Source: Elusimicrobiota bacterium
GTDB taxonomy: Bacteria > Elusimicrobiota > Elusimicrobia > Elusimicrobiales > UBA9959
Direction: 5' to 3'
Length of the DNA: 64,000 nucleotides
NCBI GenBank assembly: GCA_026388155.1
Contig: JAPLKI010000014.1
Coordinates: 1-64,000, forward strand
Shown here: piece after piece, positions 16,100 to 24,276 of the stretch
Layout of the letters: the number at the start of each line of letters is the position of its first letter
Position numbering within the stretch: the stretch's first letter is position 1
The notes under the pieces: model-generated
The model's input: only the letters and a program-made list of their open reading frames with translations
Told to the model about the DNA's origin: nothing
Databases searched by the model: none
Made by a program: the position numbers and the translations under genes

Positions 16100-16287
16100 G
16101 AAAGGAAATTATTTAAAATATGGTGAATTCCTTTCCGGAAACCCCCCGAAAATAAACCCCGCCCACCCTTCCTATTTTTCCGACGCATATCACGTTTCTC
16201 TGGTTATATTCCGGCGCCTCTTTAAATTAATAGGTACATTTGCCCCGCCCTTTCACGATACATCCGAATAACCCGCCCATTTGAACA

Positions 16288-16320
16288 CGACAATACGGTG
16301 TCGCGTTGGTCTGCTATGCT
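16288..16320 (+). promoter_or_regulatory. Operator-promoter motif, copy 1
   Basis: CGACA-N6-TGTCG (16288-16303) is followed by the extended -10 box TGCTATGCT (16312-16320). The same arrangement occurs at 17118, 19030 and 20452. The upstream region 16100-16287 shows no gene. Confidence 0.65.
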
Positions 16321-16357
16321 ATTTATAACCATAGCCCTGAAAACCGCCAAAGGGGCA

Positions 16358-16386
16358 TTGACAATCTGTCTTTTATAGGATACACT
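16358..16386 (+). promoter_or_regulatory. Sigma70-type promoter of the HigB/HigA pair
   Basis: TTGACA (16358-16363), a 17-base spacer and TACACT (16381-16386) form a near-consensus promoter. The toxin ATG is at 16400, so the leader would be very short. Confidence 0.75.
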
Positions 16387-16399
16387 ATAGGAGAGACAT

Positions 16400-16729
16400 A
16401 TGCAGCCGCAAAAACGGAAGGTTTTGCACTATGTCACCGCTGGTAAAGACTTATTCGGGGAATGGCTGCAAAGTCTGCCGGATATTTCAGGGCAGGCAGC
16501 GATAGTTAAGCGCATAGCGCGCGTTGAAGAAGGAAATTTCGGGGACCACCGCGCCTTGGGCCGGGGTGTTTGGGAACTACGGATACATTACGGACCGGGT
16601 TACCGCGTTTATTATGGTGAGGATGGCCCAATTATAGTCCTATTGATCTGCGGAGGCGATAAAGGAACCCAAAAGAGAAATATCCGCAAAGCACAACGGC
16701 TTTGGACTGAGTGGGGGAGAAGAAAATGA
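16400..16729 (+). CDS. higB: RelE/ParE-type toxin (HigB family)
   Basis: The 109-residue protein matches the Gp49/HigB-like killer family, toxins that usually cleave mRNA at the ribosome. Typical parts are LFGEWLQSLPD near residue 18, IVKRIARVEEGNFGDHRALG in the middle, ELRIHYGPGYRVYY with the conserved arginine, and LLICGGDKGTQKRNI at the end. The toxin comes first and overlaps the antitoxin by ATGA, the usual HigBA order. Two promoter candidates lie in front. Confidence 0.9.
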   Translation: MQPQKRKVLHYVTAGKDLFGEWLQSLPDISGQAAIVKRIARVEEGNFGDHRALGRGVWELRIHYGPGYRVYYGEDGPIIVLLICGGDKGTQKRNIRKAQRLWTEWGRRK

Positions 16730-17085
16730 AAAACACTATATCCCATCAAAGTTGGCTTAAAAAATACCTTGCCGTTCCCGAAAAAGCCGCCGCTTACCTT
16801 AACGCAGTAGCGGAAGACAAGGATATTAGGTTCCTGCTGAAAGCCCTGCGCAATGTGGTCAAAGCCCAGGGAGGCGTAGGCGTGCTGGCGAAGTCCACAA
16901 AGATGAGCCGTACCACTCTTTATAAAACGCTTTCGCCAGCCGGCAACCCGGAAATCAAAACGCTGAAAACCATACTGGAGATTTACGGCATCCGTATCGG
17001 CTTTTTTGCTATTGGCCGCAATAGCCGCCGTCGGCCATCCTCATTACGACCGCCTTATGACGCCACGCACTACCTGACAACATAG
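16726..17085 (+). CDS. higA: HigA-type antitoxin (XRE-like HTH)
   Basis: The 119-residue protein resembles the addiction-module antidotes paired with Gp49-type toxins. A helix-turn-helix is seen at about residues 50-85 (GGVGVLAKSTKMSRTTLYKT, then LKTILEIYGIRIGF). I take ATG 16726, which overlaps the toxin stop, instead of the GTG at 16711. Such antitoxins neutralise the toxin and repress their own promoter. The C-terminal 20 residues are rich in Arg and Ser and look non-conserved. Confidence 0.88.
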   Translation: MKNTISHQSWLKKYLAVPEKAAAYLNAVAEDKDIRFLLKALRNVVKAQGGVGVLAKSTKMSRTTLYKTLSPAGNPEIKTLKTILEIYGIRIGFFAIGRNSRRRPSSLRPPYDATHYLTT

Positions 17086-17117
17086 TAGAAAATACCCAAA
17101 AATAGTCTTTTACGCCG

Positions 17118-17150
17118 CCACACCGCGCTGTCGCGTCCGTCTGCTATCCT
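17118..17150 (+). promoter_or_regulatory. Operator-promoter motif, copy 2 (diverged)
   Basis: CCACA-N6-TGTCG with one changed base is followed by the extended -10 box TGCTATCCT. It lies 114 bases before the next gene, which also has its own TTGACG/TATACT promoter. Confidence 0.5.
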
Positions 17151-17210
17151 ATTGCAGGAAATGCCTGAATATAGGGCGATTAAGAGGACGAAGATAAACC
17201 CTGAAAGGGC

Positions 17211-17240
17211 TTGACGCGGAAGCTTTGGACCTGATATACT
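17211..17240 (+). promoter_or_regulatory. Sigma70-type promoter
   Basis: TTGACG (17211-17216), an 18-base spacer and TATACT (17235-17240) stand before the ATG at 17264. Confidence 0.65.
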
Positions 17241-17263
17241 AGCTTGTAAATATTTATTAACAG

Positions 17264-17914
17264 ATGTTAGAAGAAATTAACAATATGGCCATGAAATTAT
17301 CCGCGCTTTCGCTGCTCAATAACAGATCACAGACGGCGGTCCTGCGTTTTCTCTGGAAAAGCCGGGCGGAATGGAGCGGAAGGGAAATAGCGCGGCAAAC
17401 GGGTATAAGCGCCCCCGCCTGCCATCAGGCCCTGAAACAGCTCGACGCCGGGGGACTTGCGCTTTTCAGACGTATTGCCAACCTCCATTTGTACCAGATA
17501 AATCCCGAAAATTATCTGGTCGAACATATCTTTACCCCGTTATTCAAGGCCGAAGCCGCCCTCCCCGGCCAGGTGCTGAAAACCATCGCGGTTTTTTTTG
17601 CGAAATACCCGGGCAGGAAAAAGACCGTTTCCGCAGTTACGTTCGGCAGCATGGTAACGGGGCGGAAACGTCTCCATAGCGGTCTGGATCTGCTGGTAGT
17701 TACCGCCGACTACACAAGCGCAAAGAAAATGGAGCGGCGCATACAGGAGCTGCAAACAACAGTTTACCGTAAATTCAACATCCAGCTTTCACCATACATT
17801 CAGACGCTGGCCGGGATAAAAGCGAAGCTCAGACAGAAATCGCCCTTAATTGCCAGGATCCTTAAAAATGGGCGCCGCATATACGGCAAAGACCTTAAAG
17901 TGGTTTTACTATAA
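17264..17914 (+). CDS. Winged-helix protein with degenerate nucleotidyltransferase domain
   Basis: The 216-residue protein has an N-terminal winged helix (ALSLLNNRSQTAVLRFLW, then SGREIARQTGISAPACHQAL) and a C-terminal MNT-like domain with FGSMVTGRKRLHSGLDLLVV. Active MNT proteins usually have a D-x-D pair in the SDxD position. Here the first Asp is Gly, so catalysis may be lost. No HEPN partner lies next to it, unlike the usual MNT/HEPN toxin-antitoxin pair. ATG 17285 is an alternative start. It could be a DNA-binding regulator. Confidence 0.65.
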   Translation: MLEEINNMAMKLSALSLLNNRSQTAVLRFLWKSRAEWSGREIARQTGISAPACHQALKQLDAGGLALFRRIANLHLYQINPENYLVEHIFTPLFKAEAALPGQVLKTIAVFFAKYPGRKKTVSAVTFGSMVTGRKRLHSGLDLLVVTADYTSAKKMERRIQELQTTVYRKFNIQLSPYIQTLAGIKAKLRQKSPLIARILKNGRRIYGKDLKVVLL

Positions 17915-18019
17915 CATGGGAGATTTTTGAAAATTAAAGGATGGACCGCGGCCGGGCTGCGGCGGGAAAGATGTTAGTGGAGTGATGGGTGGAGTGTGAG
18001 TATTTTTTGGCTTTTCTGC

Positions 18020-18098
18020 CTGCGGCATATAGCTTACGGCAGCTTATTGTAGCGCTCTTACTTCTTCCCTAGCCCCTATCCACTAGCCTCTGCCGTTA
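18020..18098. repeat. Heptameric array overlapping the end of a gene
   Basis: The words GCCTGCG, GCATATA, GCTTACG are followed by CTTCCCT, AGCCCCT, ATCCACT, AGCCTCT. The array reaches into the last codons of the minus-strand peptidase gene and encodes its final residues GNGRG. It resembles the array at 21827 in having two different word types in the same order. Confidence 0.7.
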
Positions 18099-18949
18099 CC
18101 ATATTTTTCTTTCAGATACTTGTGCCATGCGTCGCTGAACTCATTTTCCGGCATTGCGAATATCCGCTCATAAGCGGCGGGATCCTTGATGAATTCCAGC
18201 AATTTCCCGCTCCCGTATTTTTTCAGGATAAAATCCACCACGGTACAGGAAAAAGTATAGCCCCCGTACTTCAGGAAATTTTCGTGCATATTTGAAATAG
18301 TAGGCACCTTATTTGCCGCCACCGCCTCTTTTATCCGTTTTTTATCGTTTTTCCCCAACGGGCCCTCGTAATAAACCGCTAAACCTTCGTCCAGCCAGGC
18401 GGGCAGGCCGTCGCGACTCCAATTGCGGTACTCAAAAGTAACGCTATGCACAAACTCGTGAACGGCGGCCCTGACGACATCCTTATATTTATGATATGAC
18501 CCGGGATGGTTCGGAGAGGCGATCCTTAATACTCTTTCATCGGGGTCGAAATTGCCCACCATCCAGTCCTGAGAGTTCTCGCCGAACGTTCTGCGGTGGT
18601 AAGACCGTATATCCGGGTATATTTCCACTTTCAGCCTATTCGCCGGATGTATTTTGAACGATTTCGTCACCCTGGCGTAGTTGTTTTCCAGGGCGGCAAA
18701 CATATCCTGCAGCGCGGCCTTGTCCTCGGCAAAATAGAAGTTAAAATGTTCCGTAGTATATGTGCTTTTTAATATCTCCGCCACAGAGCTGTCCGCATGC
18801 CCGTATTTAGCCCCTTCGTGCGAAGAACTGCTGAGCTGGACAGTAGCAGTAGATACGGCGGAATTATCCTGCGCGCGCACAGCCTGCGCGCCTGCCAGCA
18901 AGATGGCCGCGGCAAGCCCTCTCGCCATTGTTCCGTTAAATTTTTTCAT
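18083..18949 (-). CDS. Secreted gluzincin-type metallopeptidase (peptidase MA-like)
   Basis: The 288-residue protein begins with a signal peptide (MKKFNGTMARGLAAAILLAG, cleavage after VRA). The motif HEFVHSV near residue 155 is HExxH, and WLDEGLAVYYEG about 24 residues later supplies the third zinc ligand, the pattern of the MA-like family. I chose ATG 18949, which has GGAGGTG seven bases upstream, over the longer frame to 19021. The domain after the active site (SCTVVDFILKKYG) also fits the family. It probably acts outside the cytoplasm; the substrate is unknown. Confidence 0.8.
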   Translation of the reverse strand: MKKFNGTMARGLAAAILLAGAQAVRAQDNSAVSTATVQLSSSSHEGAKYGHADSSVAEILKSTYTTEHFNFYFAEDKAALQDMFAALENNYARVTKSFKIHPANRLKVEIYPDIRSYHRRTFGENSQDWMVGNFDPDERVLRIASPNHPGSYHKYKDVVRAAVHEFVHSVTFEYRNWSRDGLPAWLDEGLAVYYEGPLGKNDKKRIKEAVAANKVPTISNMHENFLKYGGYTFSCTVVDFILKKYGSGKLLEFIKDPAAYERIFAMPENEFSDAWHKYLKEKYGNGRG

Positions 18950-19029
18950 TAGAAGCACCTCCACCATACCCAATATCCAGGGCCTGAGCCCGTTTCCAAA
19001 TAATAACACAAAAATAGCCATTTCTAAAA

Positions 19030-19062
19030 CGACAATACGCTGTCGCGTTGGTCTGCTATGCT
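19030..19062 (+). promoter_or_regulatory. Operator-promoter motif, copy 3
   Basis: CGACA-N6-TGTCG (19030-19045) is followed by CGTTGGTC and TGCTATGCT (19054-19062). The ATG of the YhcG-like gene is 23 bases further on. Confidence 0.65.
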
Positions 19063-19084
19063 ATTTCTATGACATGGGGGAATT

Positions 19085-20239
19085 ATGACTATAAAAAACC
19101 AGGCAAAGAAAATTGTGCAGTCTGTGGCAGGGCATGACTTCGCGGGGTTAATTCAAGCCCTCAGGCATGTTCACGAGAATTTAAAGTATCAGGCGGCAAA
19201 GGCTGTTAACACCAACCTGACCCTGCGCAACTGGCTGTTCGGCTACCGCATTAAGGAATACGAGTTAAACGGCAGAGACCGCGCAAAATACGGCGAAGGA
19301 TTATTTGCCGCCTTAGCCGAAAAACTTACCGGGCAGAGAATTCCTAATTGCGCCCAATGGCAACTTTATCTCTACCGTAACTTTTATCTGGCTTTCCCGG
19401 AGATTTTTGGGACGCTGTCCCAAAAATTGCAGTTCATGCTTCCTGACAAACCACAGGCAAGCGAAATTATGGGGACAATGTCCCCACAATCCGGCTTCCC
19501 TCCGGATAAACTCCTGAATGACCTTTCCTACAGCCATTTTGAAGAATTAACGGAAGTGGAGCCCGGGCCTAAACGCAATTTCTATATCGGCGAATGTATC
19601 CGCGGCAACTGGTCGGTCAGAGAGTTGAAACGGCAGCTCGCAAGCCTTTATTATGAACGATCCAGACTCTCAAAAAATAAGGATAAACTTTCGCGGATAA
19701 CACAGGCAAAAGCCGAGACGCTTACTGCTGAACAAATTATCCGGAACCCCTATGTTTTCGAATTTATTGGCGCAAAACCCAGGGAAGTTATGGCGGAGTC
19801 CGACATGGAAGACGCCCTTCTGACTAAGCTGCAGGATTTCCTGCTGGAGCTGGGGAGAGGCTTCTGCTTTGAAGCCCGGCAGAAACGGATACTTATAGGC
19901 GGAGAGCATTACTTTATTGACCTTGTGTTCTACCACAGAATTCTCAAGTGCCATGTGCTGATCGAACTGAAGACAGATAGTTTTAAGCACGAGCATCTCG
20001 GGCAGATGAACACTTACGTGAACTGGTATAAGAAAAATGAGGCCGCCAAGGGAGACAACCCTCCCATCGGGATACTGCTGTGCACCAAAAGAAATCATGC
20101 GCTTATCGAATATGCCTTATCAGGAATCGACAACCGCTTGTTTATCTCAAAATATCAACTTGCGTTGCCCAGAAAAGACGAAATCCAAGCTTTTCTTGAT
20201 AAGCAAATCAACTATGGAGGCTTGAATAAAATCGGATAG
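19085..20239 (+). CDS. YhcG-like PD-(D/E)XK nuclease (DUF1016), first copy
   Basis: The 384-residue protein has the DUF1016 N-terminal half (LRNWLFGYRIKEYELNG, YSHFEELTEVEPGPKRNFYI) and a C-terminal PD-(D/E)XK nuclease domain with IDLVFYHR and LIELKTD as metal and catalytic residues. The family occurs in defence islands and near mobile elements. A second member follows at 20526. The gene contains two perfect DNA palindromes near 19403 and 19470, in the region that varies most between family members. The start ATG follows ATGGGGGAATT. Confidence 0.88.
   Translation: MTIKNQAKKIVQSVAGHDFAGLIQALRHVHENLKYQAAKAVNTNLTLRNWLFGYRIKEYELNGRDRAKYGEGLFAALAEKLTGQRIPNCAQWQLYLYRNFYLAFPEIFGTLSQKLQFMLPDKPQASEIMGTMSPQSGFPPDKLLNDLSYSHFEELTEVEPGPKRNFYIGECIRGNWSVRELKRQLASLYYERSRLSKNKDKLSRITQAKAETLTAEQIIRNPYVFEFIGAKPREVMAESDMEDALLTKLQDFLLELGRGFCFEARQKRILIGGEHYFIDLVFYHRILKCHVLIELKTDSFKHEHLGQMNTYVNWYKKNEAAKGDNPPIGILLCTKRNHALIEYALSGIDNRLFISKYQLALPRKDEIQAFLDKQINYGGLNKIG
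19403..19427. repeat. In-gene perfect palindrome, 11-bp arms (GGGAC-gct-GTCCC)
   Basis: The arms pair perfectly around the 3-base loop GCT. The codons across the centre read Gly-Thr-Leu-Ser. A second palindrome of the same type, GGGGAC-aat-GTCCCC with 7-bp arms, lies at 19470-19486 and encodes Gly-Thr-Met-Ser in the same frame. Confidence 0.85.
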
Positions 20240-20292
20240 TAATGCTGATTATCTTTTTCTTCCATCCGGATTTGCTTAAAAAATCCGGTTTA

Positions 20293-20327
20293 CCCCGCAC
20301 TTTGGCCGCTTCGGAAAAAGTGCGGGG
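20293..20327. repeat. Dispersed hairpin repeat CGCACTTT...AAAGTGCG, copy 1
   Basis: CCCCGCACTTT pairs perfectly with AAAGTGCGGGG across a 13-base loop that starts GGCC and ends GGAA. Further copies lie at 21755, 33150 and 57323. Confidence 0.85.
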
Positions 20328-20367
20328 GGTGATGGGGAAGTCGGTATCTTTTTCTTTTCTGCCTAGC

Positions 20368-20385
20368 AAAAGGCAGCTGCCTTTT
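20368..20385 (+). terminator. Probable terminator hairpin after the first YhcG gene
   Basis: AAAAGGCAG joined directly to CTGCCTTTT is a perfect 18-base palindrome followed by ATA. A similar AAAAGGC...GCCTTTT hairpin stands at 28838. Confidence 0.6.
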
Positions 20386-20451
20386 ATACACAACCCGACA
20401 GCCTTTTCCCTGTCGCTCTTGTAACACAATCAAAAATAATCATTTCCAACA

Positions 20452-20484
20452 CGACAGACAGTTGTCGCGTTGGTCTGCTATGCT
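20452..20484 (+). promoter_or_regulatory. Operator-promoter motif, copy 4
   Basis: CGACA-N6-TGTCG (20452-20467) is followed by CGTTGGTC and TGCTATGCT (20476-20484). The predicted start of transcription would leave a 35-base leader before ATG 20526, which has GGTGGAGG in front. Confidence 0.65.
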
Positions 20485-20525
20485 ATTTGTAGAAGATGGA
20501 CATTTTAAACGGTGGAGGTTTAGAT

Positions 20526-21677
20526 ATGAAAAAGCCCAAACCCGCTTCAAAAAAACTCAATCTAACCCCGCAGAAGCCGGTCGGGCAGCCGAGGCAAACA
20601 CAGACAACTGGGCCGTGGCAACCGGCCATTATAGATGAAGCGGGCCTTCTATCTGATCTTCGGGCGCTCATCCAGTCCGCGCGCCAGCGTGTGGCCACTG
20701 TGGCTAATTCCACGCAAACCTTGCTTTACTGGCATGTGGGGCGGCGCTTATTGAAAGAGAACCTTCAGGGCGCCCGGGCTGCCTACGGGAAACGAATTCT
20801 CGCGACAGTGTCGCAAGAATTGCGCGCTGAATTTGGGGAAGGTTTTACCCTTCGCTCGCTTTACCGCTCAATCCAGTTCTTTCAGTCATTCCCCGATAAA
20901 GCAATTGTGTCGACACTGTCGACACAATTGAGCTGGAGCCACTTTATAGAGATCCTTCCCTTAAAAGACCCGCTTGCCCGCGACTTCTATGCCGAGATGT
21001 GCCGGATAGAGCATTGGGATGTCCGCACGCTCAGGCAGAAAATCGGCGGCATGTTATTCCAGCGCACCGCCCTGTCAAAGAACACCAAGGCGGTCATCTC
21101 CGCGGAGCTCACAAATCTCCGTGAAGGCCGCGTAACCCCAGATACCGTCTTCCATGACCCCTACTTTCTGGATTTCCTGGGGCTAAAAGGAGCCTACAGC
21201 GAGCGTGACCTGGAAAGCGCCATCCTGCGCGAGATAGAGAGTTTCCTGCTGGAGATGGGCGCCGGTTTCAGCTTCGTCGCCCGCCAGAAGCGCATGAGCG
21301 TCGGAAAGGACGATTTTCATCTTGATCTGCTCTTCTACCATCGCCACCTACGCAGGCTTGTCGCTATCGAGTTAAAGCTTGAGTCCTTCCAACCCGCACA
21401 TGTGGGGCAAATGGGATTTTACCTCCGCTGGCTGGACAAGTATGAACGCGCCGCCGGGGAGAAATCCCCGATCGGCCTCATCCTTTGCGGCTCGGCCGAT
21501 GCCGAACAGGTGGAACTCTGCCAGCTGGAAGACAAATCTATCCGTGTCAGCGAATACTTCACCGAATTGCCGCACATGGCGCTCCTACGGACCCACCTCC
21601 ACCAGGCCATTGAACACGCCAGAGAGCTGACCGCCAGATGCCGGACAACCCGTTTAAAACAGGAAAAGCTGCTATGA
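20526..21677 (+). CDS. YhcG-like PD-(D/E)XK nuclease (DUF1016), second copy
   Basis: The 383-residue protein has the N-terminal DUF1016 part (LIQSARQRVATVANSTQTLL, YWHVGRRLLKEN, LSWSHFIEILPLKDPLAR) and the nuclease part with LDLLFYHRHLRRLVAIELK, where Asp, Glu and Lys are the expected active-site residues. ATG 20526 has a good ribosome site; the ATG at 20496 does not. It is clearly diverged from the first copy, so the pair is not a recent duplication. Two palindromes with CGACA/TGTCG half-sites are embedded in the N-terminal half. Confidence 0.88.
   Translation: MKKPKPASKKLNLTPQKPVGQPRQTQTTGPWQPAIIDEAGLLSDLRALIQSARQRVATVANSTQTLLYWHVGRRLLKENLQGARAAYGKRILATVSQELRAEFGEGFTLRSLYRSIQFFQSFPDKAIVSTLSTQLSWSHFIEILPLKDPLARDFYAEMCRIEHWDVRTLRQKIGGMLFQRTALSKNTKAVISAELTNLREGRVTPDTVFHDPYFLDFLGLKGAYSERDLESAILREIESFLLEMGAGFSFVARQKRMSVGKDDFHLDLLFYHRHLRRLVAIELKLESFQPAHVGQMGFYLRWLDKYERAAGEKSPIGLILCGSADAEQVELCQLEDKSIRVSEYFTELPHMALLRTHLHQAIEHARELTARCRTTRLKQEKLL
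20902..20930. repeat. In-gene perfect palindrome, 14-bp arms (CGACA-c-TGTCG)
   Basis: CAATTGTGTCGACA and its exact reverse complement flank a single C. The codons at the centre read Ser-Thr-Leu-Ser-Thr. A sister palindrome at 20795-20821 (CGACA-g-TGTCG, 13-bp arms, one mismatch) encodes Ala-Thr-Val-Ser in the same phase. Confidence 0.9.
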
Positions 21678-21754
21678 AATTCAGGATATGATTTAGGCGT
21701 AAAAACTGTTGTTTTCAATATTTTTCTTCCGGATTGTTAAAAACCCGTGCCTGT

Positions 21755-21786
21755 CCCACACTTTGGCCTGTTCCGGAAAAAGTGCG
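21755..21786. repeat. Dispersed hairpin repeat, copy 2
   Basis: CACACTTTGGCCTGTTCCGG followed by AAAAAGTGCG is the same element as at 20293, with one base of the left arm changed. As there, it lies shortly downstream of a YhcG gene. Confidence 0.8.
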
Positions 21787-21826
21787 AGATTCTCCCCGGC
21801 GGTTTGGTTGCGGGGGGATTGTCTTT

Positions 21827-21937
21827 GCCTATGGCTTATGGCCTATGGCATATGGCAGCAGTCTTACTCCTTCCCTAGTCCCCTATACGCCAGCCCCTAT
21901 CCTCTGCCGTTACATCCCCTATTCGCTGCCGTTATAA
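21827..21937. repeat. Composite heptameric array
   Basis: TATGGCT, TATGGCC, TATGGCA, TATGGCA are followed by CTCCTTCCCTAG and words such as CCCCTAT, ACGCCAG and CCCCTAT. The region 21678-22005 otherwise holds only hairpin copy 2 and no gene. Confidence 0.8.
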
Positions 21938-22005
21938 AGATGTAAAATTTCACAAGCGGGGTTTGAGGCTTTACTGATTCAGAATCACATTAAGAATCTT
22001 GCTAA

Positions 22006-22188
22006 AAATCAAGACTTGACCCCAGAACCCCCTCGCTAATAAATTCTCGAGCAGAGTGGCGGAATTTTGTTGACGATATCATTCACAAATCAAATTATGG
22101 CTATGATAAAAAGACACTAAACGCCTATTATCTCTGTCCAAAATTTAAGACAGCCTTTTCCTATAAGTCACCTGACAATTCTTTTTAA
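22006..22188 (+). pseudogene. 5'-truncated gene remnant coupled to the DUF2075 gene
   Basis: A 60-codon open frame without any ATG, GTG or TTG start ends in TAA that overlaps the next ATG as TAATG. The translation (AEWRNFVDDIIHKSNYGYDK, later NAYYLCPKFKTAFSY) looks like real protein C-terminal sequence. Above it the DNA is low-complexity. I read it as the 3' end of a lost upstream partner gene; the family is not recognisable. Confidence 0.5.
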
Positions 22189-24176
22189 TGAAACGAGAAT
22201 ACTATTCAGATTCAATCCCTGCCTTCTGTGCCACCACAACAGAGAAGGTTGTAGGCTTTTTGACCACAGGCAGTGCCGCTGCCAGGTTTCCTGTTGAACC
22301 AACACAGACTGGCGCCTGGGTTCAACAGATAGAGATTCTGCAAAGCTCACTGAAAGGGAAAGAGGGGCAGGTTTATTTTGAGTACTCAATCCCTCGCATG
22401 GGCCAGCGCATTGATGTGCTTTTAATTCTGGGGCCGGTTATTTTTGTTCTCGAATTTAAGGTCGGGGCTAAAGAGTTTACTTCCTATGCAATAGATCAGG
22501 TTGTGGATTATGCACTGGACCTTAAAAACTTCCATGAAACCAGCCATAAACAGATTATTGCCCCTATTTTAATTGCCACCGAGGCTGTAGCTGGGCTTTT
22601 TGCGGTTTCGGCTACCGCAAATGAGCCAACCTTGTTAGACCCCATTAAATGCTCTTCGTCCCAACTCACTGCTGTGCTGGAGGCTATCCTCCAGTTTGCT
22701 TCAGGCCCAAAGATTAATCCCGCTGATTGGGAGAACGGTCACTATTGCCCCACGCCAACAATCGTAGAGGCCGCCATGGCGCTTTATCGTGGCCATTCTG
22801 TAGAAGAAATATCGCGCAGTGATGCTGGTGCCGAAGATTTACTAAAAACAACCCAGACAATATCCGAAATTATCGAGAATTCTAAGGACAATAGGCGCAA
22901 ATCTATTTGTTTTGTCACTGGTGTGCCAGGGGCGGGGAAAACCTTAGTGGGTTTAAATGTCGCCACCAGTCATATCGACAAAAACAGTAAAACCTATAGT
23001 GTTTTCCTTTCTGGTAATGGTCCCTTGGTTGCTGTTATGCGCGAGGCTTTGGCGCGCGATAAGGTTAGGGTTGAAAAGCAGCGTGGGCGGCGCGTTACTA
23101 AAAAGTCGGTTTTATCTGAGGTTAAGGAATTTGTCCAGAATGTGCACCATTTCCGCAATGATTGTGTGGAAGACCCCGGGGCGCCAATAGAGCATGTGGC
23201 CTTATTCGATGAGGCACAGCGGGCTTGGAATCTGGCTCAGACTGCCAGGTTTATGAAGCGCATGGGCAAACCATACTTTAATAAATCCGAGCCGGAATTT
23301 CTTATCTCGTGCATGGACCGGCACCCGGACTGGGCGGTTATAGTCTGCCTGGTTGGCGGCGGCCAGGAGATCAACACCGGCGAGGCCGGGATCAGTGAGT
23401 GGATAGACTCGGTTATACGTGGTTATCCCAAGTGGGATGTTTATGTTTCCTCTAAGCTTACCGACGTGGAGTATGCTTCGGGTGAGGCCTTGGCGAAGCT
23501 AAAGCAGAGCCCTTTAAAAGTGGCTTATAAAAACCAGCTGCACCTGCGTGTCTCTATGCGTTCTTTCAGGGCGGAGAATGTTTCGAATTTAGTTAAAGAG
23601 ATACTGGACAGGGATACACAGCGGGCACGGAAGACCTTAAAAGAGGTTACAGAAAAGGGCTACCCCATATTCATCTCACGTGATCTGCATAAGGCAAAAG
23701 AGTGGCTGAGGCAAAAAGCGCAGGGGACTGAAAGGTATGGCCTGGTTGTCTCTTCCCAGGCTGAAAGGCTAAAGCCTTATGCCATTGATGTTAAATCCCC
23801 TGTGGACCCCATCCACTGGTTTCTTGACAGCAAAGAGGATACCCGGTCTTCCTATTATCTGGAAGATGTGGCTACGGAGTTCCATATACAAGGCCTTGAG
23901 TTAGATTATGCTTGTGTAGCCTGGGATGCCGATTTCCGCTATACCCCCAAAGGTTGGGAAAATTGGTCTTTCTGCGGTGAAAAGTGGCAGCACATAATTA
24001 AGCCGGAAAGAAAGCAGTACCAGAAAAATGCCTATCGTGTTCTTTTAACCCGCGCCCGCCAAGGCATGGTTATTATGGTGCCACATGGGAATCCGAAAGA
24101 CCCGACACGGAAGGCGGAGTATTATGATTCAACTTACAGCTATTTGCAATCAATTGGGTTTGGTGAACTAACGTAA
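22188..24176 (+). CDS. PD-(D/E)XK nuclease - DUF2075 helicase fusion
   Basis: The 662-residue protein has an N-terminal nuclease-like fold ([20 protein letters not shown] near residue 65, with D...ExK) followed by a P-loop ATPase/helicase of the DUF2075 type. It has Walker A GVPGAGKT near 245, a Walker B-like [11 protein letters not shown] near 345, and the C-terminal motif [17 protein letters not shown] typical of superfamily 1. Such proteins are found in phage-defence and mobile islands, but no mechanism is established. The gene is AT-richer than the hydrogenase genes, suggesting transfer. It starts at TAATG, coupled to a broken upstream gene. Confidence 0.8.
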   Translation: MKREYYSDSIPAFCATTTEKVVGFLTTGSAAARFPVEPTQTGAWVQQIEILQSSLKGKEGQVYFEYSIPRMGQRIDVLLILGPVIFVLEFKVGAKEFTSYAIDQVVDYALDLKNFHETSHKQIIAPILIATEAVAGLFAVSATANEPTLLDPIKCSSSQLTAVLEAILQFASGPKINPADWENGHYCPTPTIVEAAMALYRGHSVEEISRSDAGAEDLLKTTQTISEIIENSKDNRRKSICFVTGVPGAGKTLVGLNVATSHIDKNSKTYSVFLSGNGPLVAVMREALARDKVRVEKQRGRRVTKKSVLSEVKEFVQNVHHFRNDCVEDPGAPIEHVALFDEAQRAWNLAQTARFMKRMGKPYFNKSEPEFLISCMDRHPDWAVIVCLVGGGQEINTGEAGISEWIDSVIRGYPKWDVYVSSKLTDVEYASGEALAKLKQSPLKVAYKNQLHLRVSMRSFRAENVSNLVKEILDRDTQRARKTLKEVTEKGYPIFISRDLHKAKEWLRQKAQGTERYGLVVSSQAERLKPYAIDVKSPVDPIHWFLDSKEDTRSSYYLEDVATEFHIQGLELDYACVAWDADFRYTPKGWENWSFCGEKWQHIIKPERKQYQKNAYRVLLTRARQGMVIMVPHGNPKDPTRKAEYYDSTYSYLQSIGFGELT

Positions 24177-24276
24177 GCGGGAGATAAGAGACATTATTTA
24201 AACGCTTAAATGCTAGGTATAGGGGACGTTTTTGAAAGATTGACTATTCAGAGGAAAAAGGCCTTTTTTTTACATT

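Noticed and set aside
22188-24176. Assignment to a named Schlafen or Gabija-type defence system
   Set aside because: The DUF2075 and nuclease motifs are visible, but the partners expected for those systems are missing.
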